From assembly GCA_947588685.1 (NCBI GenBank), contig CANPYM010000004.1, forward strand, positions 1 to 64,000: a DNA stretch of 64,000 nt. The letters are read 5' to 3'. Of this stretch, positions 29,893 through 39,900 are shown one piece after another. The position numbers and the translations under genes are program-made. The notes beneath the pieces were generated by a model. That model saw only the letters and a list, made by a program, of their open reading frames with translations. It made no database searches and was not told the DNA's origin. The first letter of the stretch is position 1, and each line of letters opens with the position of its first letter. Origin of the DNA: an uncultured Bacilli bacterium (GTDB taxonomy: Bacteria > Bacillota_I > Bacilli_A > RF39 > UBA660).

Positions 29893-31215
29893 ATGGAAAT
29901 GAAAAAGGAAAACATTTATTCTAATGATAATTTGGAAGCTTTGGTACTTGACCTAATTAAGTATTTATATAAAACAAAGGATTATAATAAAAATCGACTA
30001 TCTAATAATGTCATAATTTATAGTATGAATAAGGCTTATTATATAGGTGGTGAAAAGGCTAACTATAAATTAGGTAGTATTCCTGTTTTTATTGAAGAAA
30101 ACATGAAAATAGAAGATTATTTTGATTATTATTATCCTAATACATTAGCTTTATCAATGGACTCTACTCTTAGTGAATATTTATATAATTATGATGTTCC
30201 GAACTGTGAAGAAGTGGCAGACAAAATAAGTCAAATATTTAATAAGCATGGTTTTTATTATAACTTTGGTTCTAATTGGTATTTATATGCCGTACCTTTA
30301 AAAAAAGATGATAACAAAATAACTGCTGTTTACGATTTTACTGATGATACTTTAGGTAGTAGCAAAATAAATCCGACAAATTATGAAGAATATGAAAAAG
30401 CAAAAGGTTTAGAAAGATATTTAATGTATAGATTATCATCTAACTCAGGAAAAGATCCGGATAATCATAGTATAAAACTTAAACTTTTTTATCGCACAAA
30501 ATATTCTAAATATGCTAAAAGCGATTTAAAAGATATTTATTCCGATACTATGACTAGCGCTCAAACTCTTCTTTCGGCTTTTTATATAAAAGAAGCTCCT
30601 GAGGAATGGAAGCATTTTAAAGAAGTATTTTGTCCAAAAGCTAAAGGGCTGAGTGCTGTTGCTATGAGTAACATTTTAACTAAAATAGATGAATTCCCAA
30701 AGTTTAAGGAGATATTTGTTTCTACAACTAAAAAATATGTTAATGTTAGGGAGTTTATCAACTTATATCATACTATCGGTAATTATATACCCGTAGCTAA
30801 ATATTTTAACTCTAATAGAAGTGGTGCTGGAGCAAGTGCTATGCATGATATGTGGGATTTGACTTTGACGAAAATATTTAATTACTATCAGTTAATGAAA
30901 GTAAACAAAGTTGAAGCAGCTAATTATTCATTACAAGAATTATTACATTTAAAAAAGATGGATAAAAAAAGTAGAGAAATATTACAAAGTACTAAAGATT
31001 GGTTGGATTCATACCAAAGTTGGAAAAACTTTATTAAAGAAAATTATCTTCAGGATTATGTTGATATCAACACTAAAAATTGGAACATAATTTCAGAGTT
31101 TACAAGTATTCATGATTGGGACAACCCTTATGAGATAGAAGATTATCTAGCTTATTTTAAACTTCTCGTCGAAACAATTGAAAAAAGAGCTGACCGAATA
31201 CTTAAAGGGGAATAA
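29893..31215 (+). CDS. Uncharacterised 440-aa protein
   Basis: ORF with GAGAGGAG RBS; conserved-looking 'GNYIPVAKYFNSNR...HDMWDLTLTKIFNYY'; first gene of a tight operon. Confidence 0.75.
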   Translation: MEMKKENIYSNDNLEALVLDLIKYLYKTKDYNKNRLSNNVIIYSMNKAYYIGGEKANYKLGSIPVFIEENMKIEDYFDYYYPNTLALSMDSTLSEYLYNYDVPNCEEVADKISQIFNKHGFYYNFGSNWYLYAVPLKKDDNKITAVYDFTDDTLGSSKINPTNYEEYEKAKGLERYLMYRLSSNSGKDPDNHSIKLKLFYRTKYSKYAKSDLKDIYSDTMTSAQTLLSAFYIKEAPEEWKHFKEVFCPKAKGLSAVAMSNILTKIDEFPKFKEIFVSTTKKYVNVREFINLYHTIGNYIPVAKYFNSNRSGAGASAMHDMWDLTLTKIFNYYQLMKVNKVEAANYSLQELLHLKKMDKKSREILQSTKDWLDSYQSWKNFIKENYLQDYVDINTKNWNIISEFTSIHDWDNPYEIEDYLAYFKLLVETIEKRADRILKGE

Positions 31216-31217
31216 TA

Positions 31218-31904
31218 ATGAATAATAGTGAGTTATCTTATAAATTAAAATATATTTTAAAAGAGCTTGGTATGAACAAGAAAGAGTTCTTAGAAGCGTG
31301 TAAAGTTTTTAATCCATCTATTTCTAAACCTACTATTTTGAATGCTATTAACGGGAGAAACACCATAACGCCAACGATTGAAACATTAAGTACTATTATT
31401 AAGGTATGTCAAACGTCAAATAACAAGAAATTAGAACATATTTCTTATGACTTTTTATTAAATGATAATATTCAAGAGGTTGAAGCTAATACCGTTCAAC
31501 TATATCAAGAAATAGGATTATCTCTTGATGTTATAAAAAAACTAAAGCAATATAATCATCCCTTTTATTATAATTATGGCAATATCATAAACTATTACTT
31601 ATATCATTTACCAACTAATTATTTTAAATATCTAGAATATTTAAAAATCACTGATGATATTTCTAAAGAACTAAAAAAAGATCATTATGATGTAAAGAAA
31701 GTATTAAAATGCTTTAATAATGATGCTTATCTAGAATATCTTTCCCGAAATTTTAAAAACATCTATACCATTTATTTAGTTATAAAAAATAATAATGATT
31801 TTGATAAGCCTGAAGTATTAGATTTATTAGATATAGTTAGTAGTAATATAAAATATAAATTATTAGAAATAAATAGAAAGTTATATGAGGAGATGGAAAA
31901 ATGA
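31218..31904 (+). CDS. XRE/HTH-like N-terminal DNA-binding protein
   Basis: 'LGMNKKEFLEACKVFNPSISKPTILNAINGRNTITPTIETLSTIIKVC' HTH-like; 2 bp after upstream gene. Confidence 0.65.
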   Translation: MNNSELSYKLKYILKELGMNKKEFLEACKVFNPSISKPTILNAINGRNTITPTIETLSTIIKVCQTSNNKKLEHISYDFLLNDNIQEVEANTVQLYQEIGLSLDVIKKLKQYNHPFYYNYGNIINYYLYHLPTNYFKYLEYLKITDDISKELKKDHYDVKKVLKCFNNDAYLEYLSRNFKNIYTIYLVIKNNNDFDKPEVLDLLDIVSSNIKYKLLEINRKLYEEMEK

Positions 31905-32104
31905 AAATAGAATTAGAAAAATATAGTGATATTGAAAAATTAAGAAATAATTTAGATAAGAATTGTACCATTAATTTATCCCATTGCCATCCCAAAGTTA
32001 AACTTAGAATCATTGACTTTTTAAGTGGCCTAGTATTTTTCAAAGGAATGCTAAAAAAGATAAATAAGGATGAGTATCAAATTACAATGTCAGAGGAAAT
32101 GTAA
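31901..32104 (+). CDS. Stand-alone SepF-core-like protein (67 aa)
   Basis: 'INLSHCHPKVKLRIIDFLSGLVFFKGMLKKI' matches the window's own SepF '[32 protein letters not shown]'; ATGA overlap with upstream gene. Confidence 0.7.
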   Translation: MKIELEKYSDIEKLRNNLDKNCTINLSHCHPKVKLRIIDFLSGLVFFKGMLKKINKDEYQITMSEEM

Positions 32105-32133
32105 TTTACTTTATCTAAAGATGTAGGTAAAAA

Positions 32134-33144
32134 ATGGCAGAATTAATAGTCAGAAATAAAAGAGTTGTCAGTGAATATTTTAATATTCCATTAGAAGATA
32201 AAGAAGATTTATTTAACCGGGCTGAGAAAAATATAAAAGAGTTTATTAAAACATATCAGAATATTTTATTTAATAATAATTATGATAAATTGAAAGAGTT
32301 TACTAAGCAAACGGGTCTTAGTATACTTAGAGTATATCATTATAAGGATAGTTATAATGTTTTATATTTAGATGAACGAGGTATGGTATCCAAATGGGAA
32401 AATGATCATCATCTTTTAAGTGATAAAGATTATGTCTTTAAACATCATTTGACGGTTCATATTTATCTAGATAAAGTAACAATCGAAAATAATTGTGTTT
32501 ATGGTTTTGTAAATGATAAAAAGCAATTGATTTATCGAGAAGCTAAAGAGTATAACAAAGTTAATGATGAAGAAAAATCTATTCGAAAACATATTAACCA
32601 AGATTATTTATTAACTGAAGGCCAGATAAAAAAAGGATTAAAGCTGCTTTCAAAACAGGGATTACCAAAATTAGCTATCAAAGAAATAAAACAAATTATG
32701 TGTGTTTATCCTTTCTATGACATACTGATTCTCAAAAAAGATGGCAACCTTTTTGTTAATGGTCAACTATACGCTAAAAAGGTAAGGGAATTATGTTGCC
32801 TAACTTCCTATCGTACTTATATAATATTTGATGATGATAGTGTAGAACTTTATACTTGCCCTTTCATTAGTTCGGCTTCACCAACTATCAAAGCTATTAA
32901 AACGTCATCTATCAATGAATCTTTCTTAGCAAGTCTTACTAGTGATAAAGATTTATTCATAAGTACAATAGGCAGTGATAATTGCTCAAGTGATTTTGAT
33001 TGTGATAGTTGCATTGATTTTTATTTATCAAATGTTGATGATTTTTCTTATACTTATGATATTGATAATAAAGTGTCGACTTTAAACTTAATCGTTGGTG
33101 ATAAAAAAATATTATTACCATTATATATAACAATTCGTAAGTAA
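32134..33144 (+). CDS. Hypothetical protein (336 aa), same operon
   Basis: Long ORF 30 bp after the SepF-like gene. Confidence 0.65.
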   Translation: MAELIVRNKRVVSEYFNIPLEDKEDLFNRAEKNIKEFIKTYQNILFNNNYDKLKEFTKQTGLSILRVYHYKDSYNVLYLDERGMVSKWENDHHLLSDKDYVFKHHLTVHIYLDKVTIENNCVYGFVNDKKQLIYREAKEYNKVNDEEKSIRKHINQDYLLTEGQIKKGLKLLSKQGLPKLAIKEIKQIMCVYPFYDILILKKDGNLFVNGQLYAKKVRELCCLTSYRTYIIFDDDSVELYTCPFISSASPTIKAIKTSSINESFLASLTSDKDLFISTIGSDNCSSDFDCDSCIDFYLSNVDDFSYTYDIDNKVSTLNLIVGDKKILLPLYITIRK

Positions 33145-33180
33145 AATTTTACTAATTTTGAAGCTATTTTCAACTTCACT

Positions 33181-33212
33181 AAAAAAACAATACTCAATGT
33201 ATTGCTTTTTTT
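33181..33212. terminator. Bidirectional terminator between convergent genes
   Basis: AAAAAAACAATAC-TCAAT-GTATTGCTTTTTTTT. Confidence 0.75.
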
Positions 33213-34222
33213 TGATTAAAAGTATCTTTTTTCCTTTCTTCAACTTCCCTAAAGCGTGGTAATAATCCATAATTGTCGTCACGATGTGGTGGTAATTGAT
33301 AGATATCATGACCAGGGTATTCATTAGCTTCAATGAAGAAACATTTATCTTCGCCAACGCAGACATCCCAGCCGATATACCCAACTTCGGGAACAACTAA
33401 AGCAGCTTCCTCACAAAGCTTTTTTACTTCATCCCAATGTGGTATTTTAAGACCAACAAACTCTTTATTAGTTAAAGGATGCTTAGTATATAAGTTTTTC
33501 TTTTTATCAATAGCTGGATATTTAATAATACCATCATCGATATCGATGGGAGCAGCTACACCTTCATGGTTAAAGTTATCAACATTATTATGATTCATAC
33601 CAACTCTAATAAAAGCTGCTACAACTTCACCAAGTAACGTAACAACACGAAGGGTATTGATGGAATCAGGGTGTAATTCGGTTAGTTCTTTACATTGGAA
33701 AGCTTGCTCTTCAATAAGGGTTTGACCATTGTTAACTAACTCATCAAATAAGTGATCTAAATCTTTATCTTTGACATTTATTTTAACAATTCCTTTTCCT
33801 TGCATACCACTTTGGGGTTTAGCGAAGATTACTTCATGTTTAGCGCAAAAAGCTTTAAACTCACGTTTATTAGAATTATTTAAATCTAACCATTCACGAT
33901 TAATATATTTACTAAACTTTTTATGGAATTCAACTTTATCAACAAAATATTTTAAATAAGCAGGATCATTATAGTTTTTAACAAACTCATTATTTCGGCC
34001 TCTTGTTATGACGGTTTTTCTTTCTTCATCGTTCATTTTATACATCTCGAAAAGATTATAATCGACATATCCAGCTTGGTATTTTAACCCACAGCGGATA
34101 ATATCAAAAAAGACATAAAGAGAACTTTTGCCCGTCTTTTTATGAACTTCTTTAACCATTTTGAAAAAGCCTTTATAATTCATCCCAAAAATTCTTTGAA
34201 TTAAATATTTGATTTTTCGCAT
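33194..34222 (-). CDS. ATP-grasp family protein (sugar-transfer-associated ATP-grasp-like)
   Basis: 'VIFAKPQSGMQGKGIVKI', 'LIEEQAFQC', 'INTLRVVTLL', 'YIGWDVCVGEDKCFFIEANEYPGHDIYQ'. Confidence 0.8.
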   Translation of the reverse strand: MRKIKYLIQRIFGMNYKGFFKMVKEVHKKTGKSSLYVFFDIIRCGLKYQAGYVDYNLFEMYKMNDEERKTVITRGRNNEFVKNYNDPAYLKYFVDKVEFHKKFSKYINREWLDLNNSNKREFKAFCAKHEVIFAKPQSGMQGKGIVKINVKDKDLDHLFDELVNNGQTLIEEQAFQCKELTELHPDSINTLRVVTLLGEVVAAFIRVGMNHNNVDNFNHEGVAAPIDIDDGIIKYPAIDKKKNLYTKHPLTNKEFVGLKIPHWDEVKKLCEEAALVVPEVGYIGWDVCVGEDKCFFIEANEYPGHDIYQLPPHRDDNYGLLPRFREVEERKKDTFNQKKAIH

Positions 34223-34279
34223 TTCACATCACAAGTCAATTATACCATACCTTAATAGTTGGAACAATAAAAAATAAAA

Positions 34280-34885
34280 TTAGTTCAAAAGACTAATTTT
34301 ATTTTCTTTTTTTATAATTCGAACTTGTTTATCAAGATAGCGAGCTAGTTGCATACCATTTTCAACTTTTTCTTTCAAATTAGCATAGACACTATCAATA
34401 TTTTTATGCATTAAAGCATGAATGATATTGTTTCTAAAAACACACCATGTTTTAACTTCATCTAACACACTAAGAAAAGAGTCGATATCTAAATCGTTTA
34501 AGGCACATTTTAAATCGTCAGCATAATTTTGATTATCCATTGTTAAAATAGAATTATTTCGTTTGGCCCATTTTAGTAATGATTCAATGAGCTTTCTTTT
34601 GTCAGCTATTTTTTCAATATCGACTTCATACCGATAATTTCGATTGTAACAACTATAAATAGTTTTTAGTGTTCTTTTTGTTTTATTAACATCTAGAAAA
34701 GTTGATTCCATACTCTTAATTGCATTGATATGATATAAAAAGGAAGTTAAACGATCTTCCATCATTGCATAAATGATGATTATAGCTTCAAAGTAAAACT
34801 CATTTTCCATCGCTAAATTGTACTTGGTTAGATGCTCTTTATATGTTCGATATTTTTCATGATTGTTAATAACTGACTTGACCAT
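34280..34885 (-). CDS. HEPN-like domain protein
   Basis: Helical 201-aa protein with 'WCVFRNNIIHALMH' (RX4H motif typical of HEPN nucleases). Confidence 0.5.
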   Translation of the reverse strand: MVKSVINNHEKYRTYKEHLTKYNLAMENEFYFEAIIIIYAMMEDRLTSFLYHINAIKSMESTFLDVNKTKRTLKTIYSCYNRNYRYEVDIEKIADKRKLIESLLKWAKRNNSILTMDNQNYADDLKCALNDLDIDSFLSVLDEVKTWCVFRNNIIHALMHKNIDSVYANLKEKVENGMQLARYLDKQVRIIKKENKISLLN

Positions 34886-35176
34886 ATCATAATCCCTCTT
34901 TTTTAATTATAGCTATTATTGTAAATAACGTCAATTAAATATTTGTTGTTAAAATGTTAAGAAATCTAGTATAATGAAATTAGAAATAAATGAACTCATA
35001 TGATGGCATTATTAATAGTGCACATCGTTGATAGTTTATCAAGCAAGTAACCTTTAGTAATAACATACAAAAGTAATATTTTATGAAAATTACCAATGAT
35101 AATAGGCTTTACTATATTATTGACAGTAAATAAATGACTAATCATTTAAGGAATTAGTTTTCTAGTAGGTGAACAA

Positions 35177-36418
35177 ATGGAAAAAAGTAAGAAGATGAAC
35201 AAGTTTATTAAAATCTTTCCTTGGTTTTCAGGTCTATCAAAAGATTTATTATTTTGGGTAGCCATTAACACTCTTTTCTTAACCGTCGTAAAAAAATTAA
35301 CTATTTCACAAATTGTATCTTTAACACCTATTTCTTTGATTGCCTGTATTGTTTTGCAGATTCCGTTACTTAAAATTATTAAAAAAATTGGCAATACTAC
35401 TGCTGTTAGGGTAGGAACTTTTTTATTTTTATTGTCTAGTATTTTACTTACTTTTGGTAATTGTTATATAGTTATTTTAATTGGGAAAGTAGTATATGAG
35501 ATAGCTTTTACATTTAAAAATATGGCTAATGCCATACTTGAAAACAATCTAAGATTACAGAATCGTGATGATGATTTTATAATGCTTAGTACTAAAGCTA
35601 ATACTATTTATTCGATAATTACGATGTTGATTTCATTAGTGGCCAGCATAATGTTTAATATAAATCATTATTTACCAATGCTGGGATGTATCTTTTTCTG
35701 TCTATTATGTTTCATATTATCATTTTATATGGTTGATTATTCCAACTTAGAAATAGCAAAAAATGATAGAAAAATTAAGCCTCGTATAGTTAAGTATAGT
35801 ACCATTATTTTATTAATAATTTTATCATATGGATTGTTTTATCCGGTTGTGGCTTCCGGTCAACTTAACGGGCAACTATTTATTCAACAAGAACTATTAG
35901 ATAATTATAAAGTTAATCCAGCAGCTTTAATAATTGGCGTAATTTTATTCATATCCAGAGTTATTAGAGTAATATCTAATGTTTTATTTAATCGAGCTAA
36001 TAAAAAATATCAAGATAGAATAGGTGTTATTTTTCCATGCTTATTATTTGCAGCTCTTTTCCTAATGATTGCTGGTTCTTTTATATCTTCATCAATTGTG
36101 ATTAAAATTTTAGCTATGAGTTTGGGATTTATCATTATGTTATTTATTCGCGATCCGTTTGAAGTATACATTCAAAATTTGCTTTTATCACAATCTTCAA
36201 AGGATGAACAACAAACTTTATTGACTATTTTAGATTTGGCTAAAAAAATTGTTCGAGCTATTATTGATTTAAGTTTTGCTGTTATCTTAATTGGACATCA
36301 ATTATTAAGTGTTATGATTATATTATTAGCTTTATCGTTTGTAGAAATAGTTGTTGGCTTCATCTTATATAGATATCTTATGAAAGATAAGCTAAAAGCC
36401 ACTGTTAGTGAATATTGA
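35177..36418 (+). CDS. MFS-like membrane transporter
   Basis: About 12 hydrophobic segments. Confidence 0.7.
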   Translation: MEKSKKMNKFIKIFPWFSGLSKDLLFWVAINTLFLTVVKKLTISQIVSLTPISLIACIVLQIPLLKIIKKIGNTTAVRVGTFLFLLSSILLTFGNCYIVILIGKVVYEIAFTFKNMANAILENNLRLQNRDDDFIMLSTKANTIYSIITMLISLVASIMFNINHYLPMLGCIFFCLLCFILSFYMVDYSNLEIAKNDRKIKPRIVKYSTIILLIILSYGLFYPVVASGQLNGQLFIQQELLDNYKVNPAALIIGVILFISRVIRVISNVLFNRANKKYQDRIGVIFPCLLFAALFLMIAGSFISSSIVIKILAMSLGFIIMLFIRDPFEVYIQNLLLSQSSKDEQQTLLTILDLAKKIVRAIIDLSFAVILIGHQLLSVMIILLALSFVEIVVGFILYRYLMKDKLKATVSEY

Positions 36419-36432
36419 AGGGGGTAATATCT

Positions 36433-36504
36433 TTGATTACATTAATTATAATTTTATTATTTATTCGTTGGCTATTAGACGGGGCTGGGTATAAGCGCAA
36501 GTAG
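36433..36504 (+). CDS. Small membrane peptide, 23 aa (MITLIIILLFIRWLLDGAGYKRK)
   Basis: TTG start 8 nt after GAAGGGGG RBS; hydrophobic helix plus basic tail; not in supplied ORF track. Confidence 0.4.
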   Translation: MITLIIILLFIRWLLDGAGYKRK

Positions 36505-36537
36505 ATAAAGGGTATATGATTAAGGGAGGGATTTAAT

Positions 36538-36882
36538 ATGTATGAATATAGAATCTATAAAGAAGTTTATGATGAAATGATATCGGGAAGAAAAAATATT
36601 GAAATTAGACTGTTAACAGATAAGTCTGAACAAATCAAGGTAGGGGATACACTTACTTTTAAGGTTATTGATGAAGATTTGTTTTTAACTACGAAAGTAA
36701 CAAACAAATATATTTTTGATGATGTTGATGAACTATGGACTAATGAAGATGTAAGACGTCGTAGTTCAATAAGAGATACAAAAGAAGACTTCGTTAAACT
36801 TTTATATGAAATATTTGGTGAAGAAAAAGTTAAAGCATCTAAATTAGTTGGCATAGAATTTCAAATATGTATAGATGAGTAA
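36538..36882 (+). CDS. ASCH domain protein
   Basis: 'YDEMISGRKNIEIRLLTDKSEQIKVGDTLTF' is ASCH-like; 27 bp upstream of cas9. Confidence 0.75.
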   Translation: MYEYRIYKEVYDEMISGRKNIEIRLLTDKSEQIKVGDTLTFKVIDEDLFLTTKVTNKYIFDDVDELWTNEDVRRRSSIRDTKEDFVKLLYEIFGEEKVKASKLVGIEFQICIDE

Positions 36883-36909
36883 TTGGGGTTAGAATGGAGG
36901 TAAATTTAA

Positions 36910-39900
36910 ATGACTAAAAATTATATTATTGGGTTAGATCTTGGTATAAACAATGTTGGTTATTCTGTTATAGATGGAGATGGTAAAAAAATTATTAAAA
37001 CTGGTGTTAGGTTGTATTCTCCAGCTAACAAAGCCAGTGATAGAAGAGAATTTAGAAATAGCCGTAGGCGGAGAAAAAGAAAAGAAAATAGAGTTCAAGA
37101 AAGTCTAAATTTATTTAAAACAATATCTTTTCCAAATAGTATAACAACAGATACCAACTTGCTTCAAAAAAGAATTAAAGGACTACAGGAACAAATAACT
37201 CAGCAAGATATTGTTAATATTACGTGTTATTTTGTGGCTCATAGGGGGTATATTCCATACGGAGATGAACCTGCTAAAATTGATTTGCACGGAGAATATC
37301 CCTGCAAATATTATCAAAAATTATTTGAAGAGAATGGAAAATATCGAGCTTTGGATGAAACTGTTAACAATTATGATTTAAAACGGGAATTAAATGATAT
37401 TTTAAGTAAACAGGCGTCATTTTATCCTGAATTAAAAAAAATAATTGATTCTGAAAAGGGATTACTATGGATATTTGGCCGTAAAAGAAAATTTTGGGAG
37501 GGACCAGGAAGTCCTAGCTCTTTTACACCTTTTGGTAGATTTAAAAACGAAGATGACGCTAGAGAATATTTTGAATTAAAGGCTCTTGGAAAAGAAAAAT
37601 ACTTATTTGAAGATTTAATAGGTCATTGTGAAATTTTCCCTAATGAAAAATGTGTGCCTAAATGTAATGTGTTTGCTGAACAATTTAACTTATTAAATGA
37701 TTTTATTAATATTAGAATTACTAATTCTGATAATATAAAAAAGCAAGATTATGTATCTGCATTTGATAACGATACTTATAAATTAACAACGATGGCTTTG
37801 AATGATATTATCAAATACTGCATGGATAGTGATGCCAAATCATTATCCTATAACAAGGTCTTAAAGGATGCTTTAGGCTTAAATATAAGTGATATCAGAG
37901 GATATAGAATTGACAAAAATAAAAAACCACTATTTTCTTTAATGAAAGCATTTAGATATGTAAAACGTATTTATCTTGAAAACGATATAGATATGTCGTG
38001 GTTAATTTTAGACCAATATAAAAATTATAATGTGCTTATGAACTTATTAGCAGTGTCTCCTGGTATAGTTGAAACGGAGCGAATGATTTCTAGTATTCAT
38101 CATTGTGATGCCAAAGAATTAAACGCTATAAAAGAGATAAAAAATAAGCTTGATAGAGATAATTTCTTTCAATATCATGCCCTATCAGAAAAGGCTTTAA
38201 AAATAGCAATTAATGATATGATAACTAATTGTTTGAATTTTATGCAAGCGTCTAGAAAATTTGATTATGGCAAAGCAGCTAGAGAAAATTTAGTTAAAAA
38301 CTATGGCAATGGTGAGGGACATTTATTAATGACATCTAAATATATTGATGATATTGTGGCATCTCCTCAAGTTAAAAAGACGTTACGTCAGTCTATTCGT
38401 GTGATTAATGCGATTATTAAGGAACAAGGGTGCTATCCTAGCGTCATAGCTATCGAATCAACAAAAGATATGAATGGTGATAATCAAAAAAAGGCTATTG
38501 AACGTTATCAAAAAATTCAAGAAAGTTTGCGTTCGAAAGCTAGAGAATATATTGAAAAAAATATCGGCGAAGATAAAGTAACAGAAAACTTAATAGAAAA
38601 AATTATGCTTTATTTTGAAATTAATTCAGAATGCCCATATTGTGGTAATCATATACCAATAAATGATATTTTAAATGGTAATGCACAAACAGAACATATA
38701 TTGCCATTAAGTCAAAGTTCCGATGATTCTCAGGACAATAAAACCATAGCATGCGACAACTGTAATCAAAGAGGTAAGAAAAATAAAACGCCTTATGAAT
38801 TTTTGAGCCCTGTGGAATTTGATAAATTTGTTAGTCGTGTTTCTCAAATGAAAATAAGTGATAAAAAGCGTGAAAACTTTTTAACAACTGAAGATGTTAA
38901 TAAATATCAAATTCGCTTTTTCAATCGTAATTTAAGGGATACGGCTTATGCTACTAAAGAACTTGTTTCGCAAGTCCAACTATTTAACTTATATTTAAAA
39001 GAAAATCTTAATGATACACAAATATTGACATTATCAACCCCAGGACAATTAACCTATAAAGTTCGTTCAGATTGGAAATTAGATAAAGATAGAAATGAGG
39101 AGTATCATCACGCTGTCGATGCTACAATTGTTGCAGGTATAGCTACTACCAAAATCGGGCGAGAAATAATCAAATTGCAAAATGATTCTCAATATTTATT
39201 ATTAAATAAAGAAACTTTAAAAGAAATACCAAAGTTAATTAATCAAACGTTTCCTACTAATATTAAACCAGAAATATTAAAAATTAAAAGTATGGATGAT
39301 ATATTCGTATCGCGCCAGGTAAATAAGGATGCTAATGCATCATTATCCAATGCTAATATCTGCTCATATGTCAAAAAAGAAGATAAATATTATATGATTA
39401 ATCAAATTGATGATATATATGCACCAGATTTAATCAAAGATGATAAAAAGAAAAATAAAGTGGATCTTTTATTTGATGAAAATGATAAGACTTCGATATT
39501 GTTGTGTCAAGAAAAAGACCCTCATTTGTTTAGTTATTTACGTGACATATATAACAAATATCAACAAGACCACACTAATCCATTTTTAAATTATTGTTAT
39601 GAAATGATGAAAGATGGCACTGAAAAATTTAACTATTTAAAGCATGGCATAAAGACACCATCTAAAGGTGGCAAAGGAATACTTGTTAAAAAACTTAGAT
39701 ATATGACTTCAGCCACAGATCCATTTTTACTAGAAAAGAAAAATATAAATAAGAAAGATACAACTTTAATTGGTTTAGATACAGTTTCTATTTATTGTAC
39801 GAGGTTATATTGGGATTTAGATAAGAATAAAATAATTTTTATGCCAATTTATACGCCTTGTGTAGACTTTAATACTAAAAAAATTAATGAAAATCATAGT

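Noticed and set aside
33333-33959. Plus-strand ORFs (86 and 62 aa) antisense to the ATP-grasp gene
   Set aside because: Mirror ORFs of a clearly coding minus-strand gene; no independent support.
36567-36854. Minus-strand ORF opposite the ASCH gene
   Set aside because: Low-complexity Ser/Val-rich translation typical of antisense reading; ASCH frame is the coding one.
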